Origin: DASPKM01 sp036402175
GTDB taxonomy: Bacteria > Bacteroidota > Bacteroidia > Chitinophagales > Chitinophagaceae
DNA length: 11,097 nucleotides
NCBI GenBank assembly: GCA_036402175.1
Contig: DASWTK010000161.1
Location: forward strand, 1 to 11,097
Reading direction: 5' to 3'
Shown piece by piece: positions 1-6,443 of this stretch. Position 1 is the first letter of the stretch; every line of letters begins with the position of its first letter. Both the position numbers and the translations under genes were made by a program. The notes under the pieces are model-generated. The model made no database searches and was not told the origin of the DNA. It saw only the letters and a list, made by a program, of their open reading frames with translations.

Positions 1-116
1 TCCGGCAAGGATACTGAGCCAATTATCGTCTCATATTCAAGACGTCGAAATTATGAAATTTGAAGCGCGGCTTCCTTGGAACAACAATTGCATCTGATCA
101 ACTAAACAAATTTGTC

Positions 117-305
117 ATGGCAAAGGAAAAAAGACCAACGCAACCCTCGGAGATTCCACAACCAGGTAAATATCCTGAAATTCAACCAACCACTTCCCCG
201 GATTTCGAACCTGAAGAACCCGGTATTCCGGAAGAAGAGCCTGAGATCATGCCTGAAGGCGAGCCAGAACCCTCAAACCCGGAAATACCTTTACCTCCGA
301 AATAA
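117..305 (+). CDS. small Pro/Glu-rich disordered protein, 62 aa
   Basis: No enzyme or known domain is visible. The 62-residue product is dominated by 18 Pro and 14 Glu residues, about half of the chain, in short units such as PEI followed by QP, MP or PL. It starts MAKEKRP and ends PLPPK. It has no signal peptide and no membrane segment, so it should be a soluble, acidic, intrinsically disordered protein. An in-frame TTG lies at 60, but I prefer the ATG at 117 because the 19 residues before it look nothing like the Pro/Glu body. Small proteins of this kind are common as hypothetical genes in Bacteroidota; that is from memory, and no function is known to me. It lies 89 bases before the lipoprotein gene on the same strand and could share its transcript. 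A weak hairpin follows the stop codon. Confidence 0.6.
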   Translation: MAKEKRPTQPSEIPQPGKYPEIQPTTSPDFEPEEPGIPEEEPEIMPEGEPEPSNPEIPLPPK

Positions 306-306
306 T

Positions 307-330
307 ACAGGGACTGATGCCTGTCGTTTT
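307..330 (+). terminator. weak hairpin after the Pro/Glu-rich gene, possible terminator
   Basis: ACAGG (307-311) can pair with CCTGT (320-324) across an 8-base loop, followed by CGTTTT. The stem is only 5 bp and the T-run only 4, so termination, if any, would be partial. Confidence 0.22.
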
Positions 331-394
331 CTAACCTGATACCCATCATTGAAGGGGGGATGTTACCATTCTACCTTCACTGAAAATAAAGATC

Positions 395-1051
395 ATGAAA
401 GCAATTAAAATTGCCGGATGGGTACTTGTATTATTTACATTGGGTTGCTCTTCATCAAAGATCATTCACTCATGGAAAGCAGAAAACGCCCAGGCAAAAA
501 AATTCAATAAGATCATGGTGCTTGGACTTATCGGGAATGCCGATATAAGTCTCCGCCAAAAAATGGAAGATCATCTGATCAACGATCTGAGAGAGATCGG
601 ATACACTGCATTTTCATCACTGCAGGAATATGGCCCGAAAGCCTTTGATAAAATTGACGAACAAACCGCGCTGGATAAATTAAGCAATAGCGGAGTAGAC
701 GCTGTAGTAACCGTTGTGTTGCTGAACAAATCTAAAGAACGGCATTATGTGCCTGGTCATCTCCGGTATACTCCTTATTCTGTTTACTACGACAGATTCT
801 GGGGATATTACACAACTATTTATGGTCGTGTGTATAGCCCTGGTTATTATGAAGAGAATACCCGCTATTTCTGGGAGAGCAGCTTGTACGATATGGGTGC
901 AAAGGAGCTGGTTTATTCGGTTCAAACAGAATCATTCGAACCTTCTTCTGCCGAAAGGCTTGGTCACGAATACGGGCAGCTGATTGTAAATGATATGATC
1001 AAGCGAAATATCCTTGTCAAACAAACCAGCAGTCCAAAGCTTGGGTTTTAA
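395..1051 (+). CDS. tyrosine-rich putative lipoprotein of unknown function, 218 aa
   Basis: The N-terminus has a short positive stretch (K2, K5), a hydrophobic core at residues 6-16 and a cysteine at 18 followed by three serines, which fits a lipoprotein signal peptide. The lipobox (T-L-G-C) is not canonical, but Bacteroidota tolerate looser ones. Residues 35-110 resemble the periplasmic lipoproteins that begin with a WK motif, then a KIMVLGL strand, an amphipathic helix and an IGYTAFSS strand; the DUF4136-like group is the nearest I can suggest, without certainty. Residues 118-165 hold 13 tyrosines in 48 positions, a likely surface loop or binding face. I expect it to be anchored in the envelope facing the periplasm. 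It is followed by the hibernation factor gene after 142 bases. A weak promoter-like TTG-N20-TACCTTCA precedes it (349-379). Confidence 0.75.
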   Translation: MKAIKIAGWVLVLFTLGCSSSKIIHSWKAENAQAKKFNKIMVLGLIGNADISLRQKMEDHLINDLREIGYTAFSSLQEYGPKAFDKIDEQTALDKLSNSGVDAVVTVVLLNKSKERHYVPGHLRYTPYSVYYDRFWGYYTTIYGRVYSPGYYEENTRYFWESSLYDMGAKELVYSVQTESFEPSSAERLGHEYGQLIVNDMIKRNILVKQTSSPKLGF

Positions 1052-1084
1052 AACACAGAAATTTCTTTATAATAACATGAACTT

Positions 1085-1121
1085 GACGCGTGAAAAATCA
1101 CCATTCAGGTTGATTCACGTC
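1085..1121. repeat. imperfect inverted repeat in the leader of the hibernation factor gene
   Basis: GAC (1085-1087) and GTGAA (1090-1094) pair with TTCAC (1114-1118) and GTC (1119-1121). Inside this, TCACC (1098-1102) pairs with GGTTGA (1108-1113) with one bulge, around the loop ATTCA. There is no T-run, so it is not a normal terminator. It sits about 75-110 bases upstream of the hibernation factor start, where an operator or RNA leader structure would lie. Confidence 0.35.
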
Positions 1122-1193
1122 ATAATAATTCAGACGGTTCCTGGATAATATTGCAGGCAGGTGTTATTGCAAAAATTTTTAAAATTTCACATG

Positions 1194-1511
1194 ATGCAAG
1201 TAATAATAGAATCACCCAGAATGGTATTAAGCGATAAATTACAGGAACTGATCAACGAAAAAATGAATCACATTGGAAAGATGAGCGACCGCATCACAAA
1301 ATGTGTAGTAGTGCTGAGGAAAGAAAAAAACGATCAGGATAAAGATTCCTTTATCGAAGTGCAGCTTGCGCTGCCACAGAAATCAATTTTTGCCAGCGAA
1401 AGGGCCGGCACTTTTGAGGTTGCCCTGGATATGGTGGTCAATGACCTTGGCAGCCAGCTCAGGAAATACAAAACTGAACGTGAAAAGAATGGCAAGGGGA
1501 TAACCAACTGA
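1194..1511 (+). CDS. hpf: short ribosome hibernation promoting factor (HPF/RaiA family), 105 aa
   Basis: This cytoplasmic protein should bind the 30S subunit at the mRNA/tRNA channel and keep idle ribosomes inactive during starvation or cold. It carries one S30AE-type domain across the whole length. It starts MQVIIESP, continues with a helix (LSDKLQELINEKM), the strands DRITKCVVVLRKE and DSFIEVQLALP, and ends with the helix TFEVALDMVVNDLGSQLRKYK. The basic tail is typical. It is the short form: the C-terminal dimerisation domain of long HPF is absent. GTG at 1161 and ATG at 1191 are in-frame alternatives; I chose 1194 because family members usually begin at this first strand. A one-mismatch -7 box (TAATATTG, 1146-1153) and an inverted repeat lie upstream. 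A second, unrelated hibernation factor lies about 8 kb downstream in this window. Confidence 0.88.
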   Translation: MQVIIESPRMVLSDKLQELINEKMNHIGKMSDRITKCVVVLRKEKNDQDKDSFIEVQLALPQKSIFASERAGTFEVALDMVVNDLGSQLRKYKTEREKNGKGITN

Positions 1512-1565
1512 TGACAATCAGATTTTTGTGTGATGGGCGTCAGTTTTTCCGGTATCCCTCCAAAC

Positions 1566-1573
1566 TATCTTTG
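1566..1573 (+). promoter_or_regulatory. -7 promoter box (TATCTTTG) of a possible small RNA
   Basis: TATCTTTG matches the Bacteroidota TAnnTTTG consensus exactly. There is no good TTG -33 element at the right spacing; only a T5 run at 1544-1548 is near. Transcription would begin around 1580, with no protein gene on this strand before the terminator at 1760-1785. Confidence 0.42.
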
Positions 1574-1579
1574 CTTCAG

Positions 1580-1785
1580 GTTTAATCCGAAAGGAAAAAG
1601 TTAAGTAGAACAGTTAGACATTAGTTGTTTAATTACACCGTAAACTAACTGATCGAAATACAGGTTAAAAGCTGTTATCTTAACAGGAACTTTCCGGACG
1701 GAACAGGCGCTGATAGAATAAGTGTTTTAACGGGCACTAAACTATTAACGTCGATGAAGGCGGGTTGAAAAACCCGCTTTTTTTT
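1580..1785 (+). ncRNA. candidate structured small RNA (or long 3' UTR of hpf)
   Basis: The stretch 1512-1802 has no convincing protein gene but is highly structured. CCG (1587-1589), GGAA (1593-1596) and AGTT (1599-1602) pair with AACT (1688-1691), TTCC (1692-1695) and CGG (1699-1701), forming a long closing stem. Within it, CAGTTAG (1611-1617) pairs with CTAACTG (1645-1651), or GTTTA (1627-1631) with TAAAC (1641-1645). CTGTTA (1672-1677) pairs perfectly with TAACAG (1681-1686) over a 3-base loop. A consensus -7 box precedes the region and a strong terminator ends it, giving an RNA of about 206 nt. A 6S-like RNA or a trans-acting regulator is possible, but I recognise no named family. The 5' end is inferred from the promoter box only. 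Confidence 0.35.
1760..1785 (+). terminator. strong intrinsic terminator
   Basis: A perfect 7-bp stem, GCGGGTT (1760-1766) with AACCCGC (1771-1777), closes a GAAA tetraloop and is followed by eight T residues (1778-1785). It is oriented for rightward transcription and ends either hpf mRNA or a small RNA. It also shields the convergent phosphorylase gene, whose stop is at 1803. Confidence 0.85.
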
Positions 1786-1802
1786 GTCTGGGTGTTTCAG
1801 CA

Positions 1803-3449
1803 TTACAGGTAGAGCTTCTGATAATATTCAGCCACCATCCTGTTGCTCCCGAAACCGGGAGCTATATCGTGCAGGCTTTGTTTCATAATCGCCAGCCAGC
1901 GATCGGGATAGTCGTAGTACATAGGCACCACTTCCTTTTCAAGAAGATCGTACAGATTGTTTGCGTCCGCATCATCCTGCGAGTAATCGGGCAGGCTGGT
2001 ATCAGCTGGCGGTATCAGGAAACAGTTCACCCTGTCTCGGGCAAATTCAGGAAACCATCCATCGGAAGTGCCCAGGTTTATAGCTCCGTTCATCGCGGCC
2101 GACATGCCACTGGTTCCCGACGCTTCATGAGACAGGCGGGGAACGTTCAGCCAGATGTCAGCACCCTGTTTCAGCAGTTTGGATAATTTCAGTTCGTAAC
2201 CTACCAGCACAGAGCAGTTGCTATGGTTTTTACAGGTATTCACTATTTTATCAAATATTCCGATAGCGGTATAATCCATTGGGTAAGGCTTGCCGGCCCA
2301 GATAATCTGGATTGGCTTATCCTTATTCCTGACGAGCCTCTCAAATCGTTCGGGATTACGCAAAAGCAGGTCGGCACGCTTGTAACCGGCAAACCTTTTG
2401 GCAAATACGATCGTCAGAATATTCCTGTCGAAAATTTCGCCGTTCTGATCGGCTACAATTTCAAATAATTCTTCCTTGCATGCGGACTTCGTTTTACGTA
2501 ACGCTTCATCGTCTTTTGCCGAGATTGCTGCATACATTTCTTTATTTGACCAGTAAGAAAAGTTCTGCGCGTTAGTTATTGGGATCATCGGGCAGATTCC
2601 CTGATATTTCTGCCACATTTTATTCAGTGTGTGGTGATGTATTGATGAAACGCCATTGGCAACTTTTGCCAGCCGCAGAACAGATAATGTCTGATCCAGC
2701 TGATGTTCCTCTGTTCCGGTAATTGCTTTTACTTCTGTCAACGGAATATCACAGAAGAATCCCATCCTCGCGAGTAATTCAATATCTGTTTTCGGGTTGC
2801 CGCTATCCTCCGGCGTATGATTTGTAAAAACCAGTCTTTTTTTTACTTCTTCCGCATTCCTGTACTTATTGTACAGGTAGAACGCAAGTGGCAACCCATG
2901 AGATTCGTTGAGATGGTATTTAGCTGGTTCCCACCCGAGATGTTCAAGCAATTTAGCGCCTCCCGCGCCTAACAAAATGGCAGACGCGATTTTTGTTTCC
3001 GGGTTGTAGTCATAAAGCTTGTGCGAGATCGTCTGTGCCAGGTAATCATTTTCGGGCAGATCAGTGCTTAGCAGGAAAAGCGGTGCAGTCCTGAACACGT
3101 CAGGTGGCAGATACCAGGCTGTTACCCATACATCGTGACCCGAAACGCGGATAGTAAATTTTATTCCGGTCTTTTCCAGAAATCCATACACTTTTTCCTG
3201 GAAAAGAACATCCATCGTCTGGTCGGTTTTCCTGGTCTGATCGTAGTAACCATACTTCCAGAGGATCCCGATTGCAACCATGTTTTGCTTCAGTTCATAA
3301 GCGCTGCGGATGTGCGAGCCTGCCAGGAAACCCAGGCCACCCGCGTATATCTTCAATGGCTGATGTATCGCGTATTCCATACAGAAATACGCAACGGGTG
3401 CCGAATAGGCGGGATCAAAGGTGTAGGGGTGGGTTACTGTGAACTTCAT
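1803..3449 (-). CDS. glgP: short alpha-glucan phosphorylase-like GT35 protein, 548 aa, PLP lysine replaced by Ser
   Basis: Family members release glucose 1-phosphate from glycogen or maltodextrin. The protein is of the short, divergent GT35 type (548 aa; classical glycogen phosphorylases exceed 800). Recognisable motifs are VAYFCMEYAI (19-28), YAGGLGFLAGSH (35-46), HLNESHGLPLAFYLY (179-193), VFTNHTPEDSGN (207-218), FAKRFAGYKRADLLL (349-363), IIWAGKPYP (382-390) and HEASGTSGMSAAMNG (441-455). R352 and K357 match the phosphate-contacting Arg/Lys of glycogen phosphorylase. The lysine that normally holds pyridoxal phosphate in the GTSGMK motif is S450 (codon TCG, 2102-2100), so phosphorolysis by the usual mechanism is doubtful. 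It could be a PLP-independent glucosyltransferase-like or regulatory protein. The gene is convergent to hpf and divergent from the receiver-Crp gene, with a 261-base shared control region. Confidence 0.87.
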   Translation of the reverse strand: MKFTVTHPYTFDPAYSAPVAYFCMEYAIHQPLKIYAGGLGFLAGSHIRSAYELKQNMVAIGILWKYGYYDQTRKTDQTMDVLFQEKVYGFLEKTGIKFTIRVSGHDVWVTAWYLPPDVFRTAPLFLLSTDLPENDYLAQTISHKLYDYNPETKIASAILLGAGGAKLLEHLGWEPAKYHLNESHGLPLAFYLYNKYRNAEEVKKRLVFTNHTPEDSGNPKTDIELLARMGFFCDIPLTEVKAITGTEEHQLDQTLSVLRLAKVANGVSSIHHHTLNKMWQKYQGICPMIPITNAQNFSYWSNKEMYAAISAKDDEALRKTKSACKEELFEIVADQNGEIFDRNILTIVFAKRFAGYKRADLLLRNPERFERLVRNKDKPIQIIWAGKPYPMDYTAIGIFDKIVNTCKNHSNCSVLVGYELKLSKLLKQGADIWLNVPRLSHEASGTSGMSAAMNGAINLGTSDGWFPEFARDRVNCFLIPPADTSLPDYSQDDADANNLYDLLEKEVVPMYYDYPDRWLAIMKQSLHDIAPGFGSNRMVAEYYQKLYL

Positions 3450-3578
3450 TTTTAAATGGTTTAACTTAGCTCACTTCTGCAAGGTATCAGCGCTAACCTC
3501 TTTTTTGAATGATCCAGGTCAACCCTGGTTATGATAGTACGCAAAATAGATCGTCAGAAGGGCTTAAATCATTCCGGT

Positions 3579-3591
3579 ATATGAATCATAT
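3579..3591. promoter_or_regulatory. 13-bp palindrome in the divergent control region, candidate operator
   Basis: ATATGA-A-TCATAT is a perfect 6-bp dyad around one base. It lies in the 261-base gap (3450-3710) between the leftward phosphorylase gene and the rightward receiver-Crp gene. The same gap holds CCAGG-TCAAC-CCTGG (3514-3528) and GACCTTTG (3617-3624), one mismatch from a Bacteroidota -7 box, for the rightward gene. No clear promoter for the leftward gene was found. Binding by the neighbouring Crp-type protein is a guess from position and symmetry. Confidence 0.3.
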
Positions 3592-3710
3592 CATCTGATC
3601 GGGACAACTTATAAACGACCTTTGCTACAGAGTGGCCCCTTCATTTTAACCCAGACCATAGGATAAGGAATTTGAAGTGTAATGGATGTAGTTGATAAAA
3701 AAGAAATCAG

Positions 3711-4751
3711 ATGAAAACGGTACTGGTAATAGAGGATGATAAGGAAATGCGGGAAAATACCGCGGAGATGCTTGAACTGGCGAATTATAAAGTTCTTCAG
3801 GCGTCGAATGGGAAAGAAGGAATTGAACTTGTATTTGAAGTTCATCCCGACCTGATAATCTGTAACATGGAGATGCCTGGTCTTGACGGGTTCGGTGTTT
3901 TGCATCTTCTTCGTAAAAATGAGAACCTGCAGAGTATCCCTTTTATTATTCTCTCGGAAAAAGGCGACAAGGAATCGATTCGTAAAGGCATGGATATGGG
4001 TGCCGATGATTTTATTATAAAGCCTTTTGAGCAAACGGAATTATTAAATGCAGTTGAAGCCCGTTTAAAAAAAATAGAACTCATCAGGCATGAGTTTTTA
4101 ACCTTGCTTCATGAACAGGAGGCATTGACGCCATTAAAGAACACGCAGGAAGTATTACATGCGCTTATAGAGGGCAGAAATGTAAACAAATACAAGAAGA
4201 AACAGATCATTTATACAGAGGGAAACAGGCCTTCAAGGTTATATTACATTTTGAAAGGGAAAGTGAAAGCTTATAAGTCGAATGATGAAGGAAAGCAATT
4301 GATAGTTGACCTTTTCAATGAAGGTGATTTTCTTGGATACATTGCGCTGCTGGAGGGAACTACATATAAAGAAACTACTGAAGCGCTGGAAGATTCTGAT
4401 CTGGCGGTGATTCCAAAAGAAGATTTTGAAGAGTTGCTTAATACAAACTTTCTGGCAGGAAGGGAGTTCACGTCAATGATAGCGAAAAAATTCGTTGAAA
4501 AAGAAGGCCAGCTCGTGGGTCTTGCTTATAATTCACTCAGGAAAAAAGTGGCAGAAGCGTTGCTGACACTTGATAAAAAATATCATTCAGTGATCAGCCT
4601 TAATCGTGACAATCTTGCGGCCATCGCAGGTACGGCAACTGAATCCCTGATCAGAACGCTTGCCGATTTCAAGAACGAGCACCTTATAGACATCAGGGAA
4701 GGAAAGATCATTATCCTGAACGAAAAAAAGCTGTCAGGAATTATCAATTGA
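3711..4751 (+). CDS. receiver-Crp/Fnr fusion transcription regulator, 346 aa, phosphoacceptor Asp replaced by Asn
   Basis: A cytoplasmic DNA-binding regulator. Residues 1-121 form a response-regulator receiver domain, with the acidic pair D9-D10, S82 and K104 (in IIKPF). Residues about 155-245 form a cyclic-nucleotide-binding-like barrel (YILKGKVKAY, GDFLGYIALLEG). Residues about 270-335 form a Crp-type winged helix, with the recognition helix around TATESLIRTLADFKNE. The phosphoacceptor position, three residues before the MP of MPGLDG, is N52 (codon AAC, 3864-3866) instead of Asp, so classical phosphorylation is not expected. The CNMEMPGLDG context is otherwise normal. It may work constitutively or sense another ligand. 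Receiver-Crp fusions are frequent in Bacteroidota stress loci. No histidine kinase is adjacent. It is the only transcription factor in the window and a good candidate to control the surrounding genes. Confidence 0.9.
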   Translation: MKTVLVIEDDKEMRENTAEMLELANYKVLQASNGKEGIELVFEVHPDLIICNMEMPGLDGFGVLHLLRKNENLQSIPFIILSEKGDKESIRKGMDMGADDFIIKPFEQTELLNAVEARLKKIELIRHEFLTLLHEQEALTPLKNTQEVLHALIEGRNVNKYKKKQIIYTEGNRPSRLYYILKGKVKAYKSNDEGKQLIVDLFNEGDFLGYIALLEGTTYKETTEALEDSDLAVIPKEDFEELLNTNFLAGREFTSMIAKKFVEKEGQLVGLAYNSLRKKVAEALLTLDKKYHSVISLNRDNLAAIAGTATESLIRTLADFKNEHLIDIREGKIIILNEKKLSGIIN

Positions 4752-4855
4752 TCCTTTTCGATTTGCAAGAGGATCTTCTGACCCGACAGCCTGATTGAAC
4801 TGGTTCATTAATTCTTCGAACCAATATTGCGCCCTTCGATTTCCAGATGTTTTAT

Positions 4856-5383
4856 TTAGCCTGGCAATACGATCGGCGCTTTCGCCCTCATATTGATCTC
4901 ATGTTCTGCAAGCCGTGACAATCTTTGGTCAATTTGTTTTTCATTCAGTTCAGCGTCGTGAAAAATTGTAGCCATTTCGTCTAACGCCAAAGCTTTGGCA
5001 AAGGCCGCGGCCGTACCATAAGTGCTGATCTTGAAGTGATTTATGATTTGTATGCACGCAAGCAAACACGCGTCTTTCACTTCCGGATCAGAACATTCCG
5101 CTAATCGTTCGTTAGTATCGTCAATAAAAGCCTTCATGATCCGGTTTGAAGTATTCATGGATGTGATCTTTCCCTGCTCACAGGCCTGTTCCAGATTGTT
5201 GACATGAAGCTGTACAAAATCGAGGTATCGCTGTAGAACAGTTTTCAGTGGCAGTGACCCTGTTTGAGCGATCCATTCGGACAGGCTTTTTTTCAATTGG
5301 ATCTCAGAGCTCGTAAATTTTTGAATGTCATGATCTAACAGATCATGTAAAGTGATGATTCGGGAGTTACTTTCGGGTGACAT
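4856..5383 (-). CDS. DUF892 (YciE/YciF) ferritin-like stress protein, 175 aa, diiron ligands largely missing
   Basis: The product fits the DUF892 four-helix ferritin-like family related to E. coli YciF. Signatures are TLHDLLDHDIQKFTSSEIQL (11-30), DPEVKDACLLACIQIINHFK (99-118) with STYGTAAAFAKAL (120-132), and AELNEKQIDQRLSRLAEHE (144-162). From memory of YciF, the third helix normally reads EHYE and the fourth has a run of Glu. Here these read N115-H-F-K118 and L-N-E, so the usual iron-binding carboxylates are mostly gone, with E27 kept. Family members are stress-induced and their function is poorly known. A longer reading from 5527 is possible, but I chose ATG 5383 because the family match begins there and a perfect -7 box lies just upstream. 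It points away from the first UspA gene across a 200-base divergent region. Confidence 0.82.
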   Translation of the reverse strand: MSPESNSRIITLHDLLDHDIQKFTSSEIQLKKSLSEWIAQTGSLPLKTVLQRYLDFVQLHVNNLEQACEQGKITSMNTSNRIMKAFIDDTNERLAECSDPEVKDACLLACIQIINHFKISTYGTAAAFAKALALDEMATIFHDAELNEKQIDQRLSRLAEHEINMRAKAPIVLPG

Positions 5384-5403
5384 AGAAATAATTTTTGTTG
5401 ATA

Positions 5404-5411
5404 CAAATCTA
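5404..5411 (-). promoter_or_regulatory. -7 promoter box (TAGATTTG) for the DUF892 gene
   Basis: Read on the minus strand this is TAGATTTG, an exact TAnnTTTG match ending 20 bases before ATG 5383. No convincing TTG -33 element is seen. It supports the shorter start, because the longer reading from 5527 would put this box inside the coding region. Confidence 0.42.
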
Positions 5412-5483
5412 CCGGCGGTTATACCCCTTAAATAATGACCACTATCAGTAAAATGCTTGATGGTCCTCATCGGGCGTAAGTGT

Positions 5484-5491
5484 TTACTTTG
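5484..5491 (+). promoter_or_regulatory. one-mismatch -7 box (TTACTTTG) for the first UspA gene
   Basis: TTACTTTG differs from TAnnTTTG by one base. A TTG lies upstream at 5457-5459, but the spacer of about 24 is longer than usual. It would give a leader of about 85 bases before ATG 5584 and could head the whole rightward run. Confidence 0.25.
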
Positions 5492-5583
5492 CTGATAACT
5501 GTCATTGTACATTGTGAGGGCAGTCATTAATAAGCGATATCCTTGATTCTAACTTGCATATCATTCACTCTTAATCGTTGAAT

Positions 5584-6426
5584 ATGAAAAAGTTCATTGC
5601 CGCTATCGACGGATTGAAATATTCCGAAGGCACAACAGATTACGCAGTTCACCTGGCTCGTCAGGCAAATGCTCACCTGGTAGGAGTTTTTCTGGATGAT
5701 TTCACCTACCACAGTTACAAGATCTATGAACTTGTTGGAGACGAGGTAGAAGATATCATGGAGAGAAGGTTGAAATTTGAGGAAAAAGACGAGTCTGCAA
5801 GGCGGCAGGCTGTTTCTTATTTTGAAGACAAATGCCGCGGAGCGGGAATTGAGTATACTATCCATCACGATCGCAATATCGCGTTGCAGGAGTTGCTTCA
5901 TGAAAGCATCTATGCCGATCTGCTGATCATAGATATGAAGGAAACGCTGACGCATTATGAAGAAAATCTGCCTACGCGTTTCATGCGCGACCTGCTTACA
6001 AATGTTCAGTGTCCTGTGCTGGCAGTACCAGGAAAGTATGTTCCATTGAATAGAGCGCAGATCCTGTACGATGGAAGCCCTTCCTCTGTTTATGCCACCC
6101 GAATGTTCAGCTATGTATTTTCTTCCCTGAAATATCTTGAGGTTGAAGTAATAACAGTTAAGAAAGAAGACCAGGATCTGCATGTGCCTGACAACAGGCT
6201 GATGAAAGAGTTCATGAAGAGGCATTTTCCAAATGCAGCATATACAGTTCTTAAAGGAGAATCGAACGCGCAGCTCCTGAAGCACCTGAAACCTGTTCAG
6301 GGCGATTCAATTGTTGTGCTGGGCGCTTACAGAAGGGGAATGGTATCACGCTGGTTCAAATCCAGCCTGGCCGATGTGATGATGAAGGAATTAAAAACAC
6401 CGCTTTTTATTGCGCATAATAAATAA
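5584..6426 (+). CDS. tandem universal stress protein (two UspA domains), 280 aa
   Basis: A cytoplasmic stress protein with two UspA folds. The first spans about residues 1-150 (MKKFIAAIDGLKYSEGTTDY at the start, VQCPVLAVPG at the end). The second spans about 155-280 (AQILYDGSPSSVYATR to KTPLFIAHNK). The ATP-binding signature of UspA domains, G-2x-G-9x-G(S/T), is degraded in the second domain (G247-AY-R250, then S260-S261), and none is visible in the first, so nucleotide binding is doubtful. An in-frame TTG at 5578 would add two residues; ATG 5584 is preferred because the first beta-strand begins directly after it. It starts a long co-directional run, is divergent from the DUF892 gene, and is followed after 17 bases by the flavodoxin-like gene. 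It is a paralogue of the protein encoded at 7075-7896. Confidence 0.9.
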   Translation: MKKFIAAIDGLKYSEGTTDYAVHLARQANAHLVGVFLDDFTYHSYKIYELVGDEVEDIMERRLKFEEKDESARRQAVSYFEDKCRGAGIEYTIHHDRNIALQELLHESIYADLLIIDMKETLTHYEENLPTRFMRDLLTNVQCPVLAVPGKYVPLNRAQILYDGSPSSVYATRMFSYVFSSLKYLEVEVITVKKEDQDLHVPDNRLMKEFMKRHFPNAAYTVLKGESNAQLLKHLKPVQGDSIVVLGAYRRGMVSRWFKSSLADVMMKELKTPLFIAHNK

Positions 6427-6443
6427 GCTACAAAATTAATATC

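Noticed and set aside
1..97. Open reading from the left edge in two frames: frame 2 ending at TGA 95-97 (31 codons) and frame 1 ending at TGA 61-63 (20 codons)
   Set aside because: Either could be the 3' end of a gene cut by the window edge, and frame 2 looks slightly more protein-like, but both are too short to identify or to choose between.
349..379. TTG-N20-TACCTTCA as promoter of the lipoprotein gene
   Set aside because: Spacing is right but the -7 box has two mismatches to TAnnTTTG, so it is too weak to list as a feature.
3609..4034. Minus-strand open frames overlapping the regulator, and similar antisense frames over other genes (for example 5527-6285)
   Set aside because: They oppose strongly supported genes, show no family motifs and have composition typical of antisense shadows.
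4750..4823. Hairpins between the convergent regulator and DUF892 genes (GATCCT/AGGATC at 4750-4775; TGGTTC/GAACCA at 4801-4823) as terminators
   Set aside because: Both have 6-bp stems with long loops and no T-run on either strand.
5384..5527. N-terminal extension of the DUF892 gene to 5527
   Set aside because: The extra 48 residues do not resemble the family, and a consensus -7 box lies inside them; the ATG at 5383 fits better.
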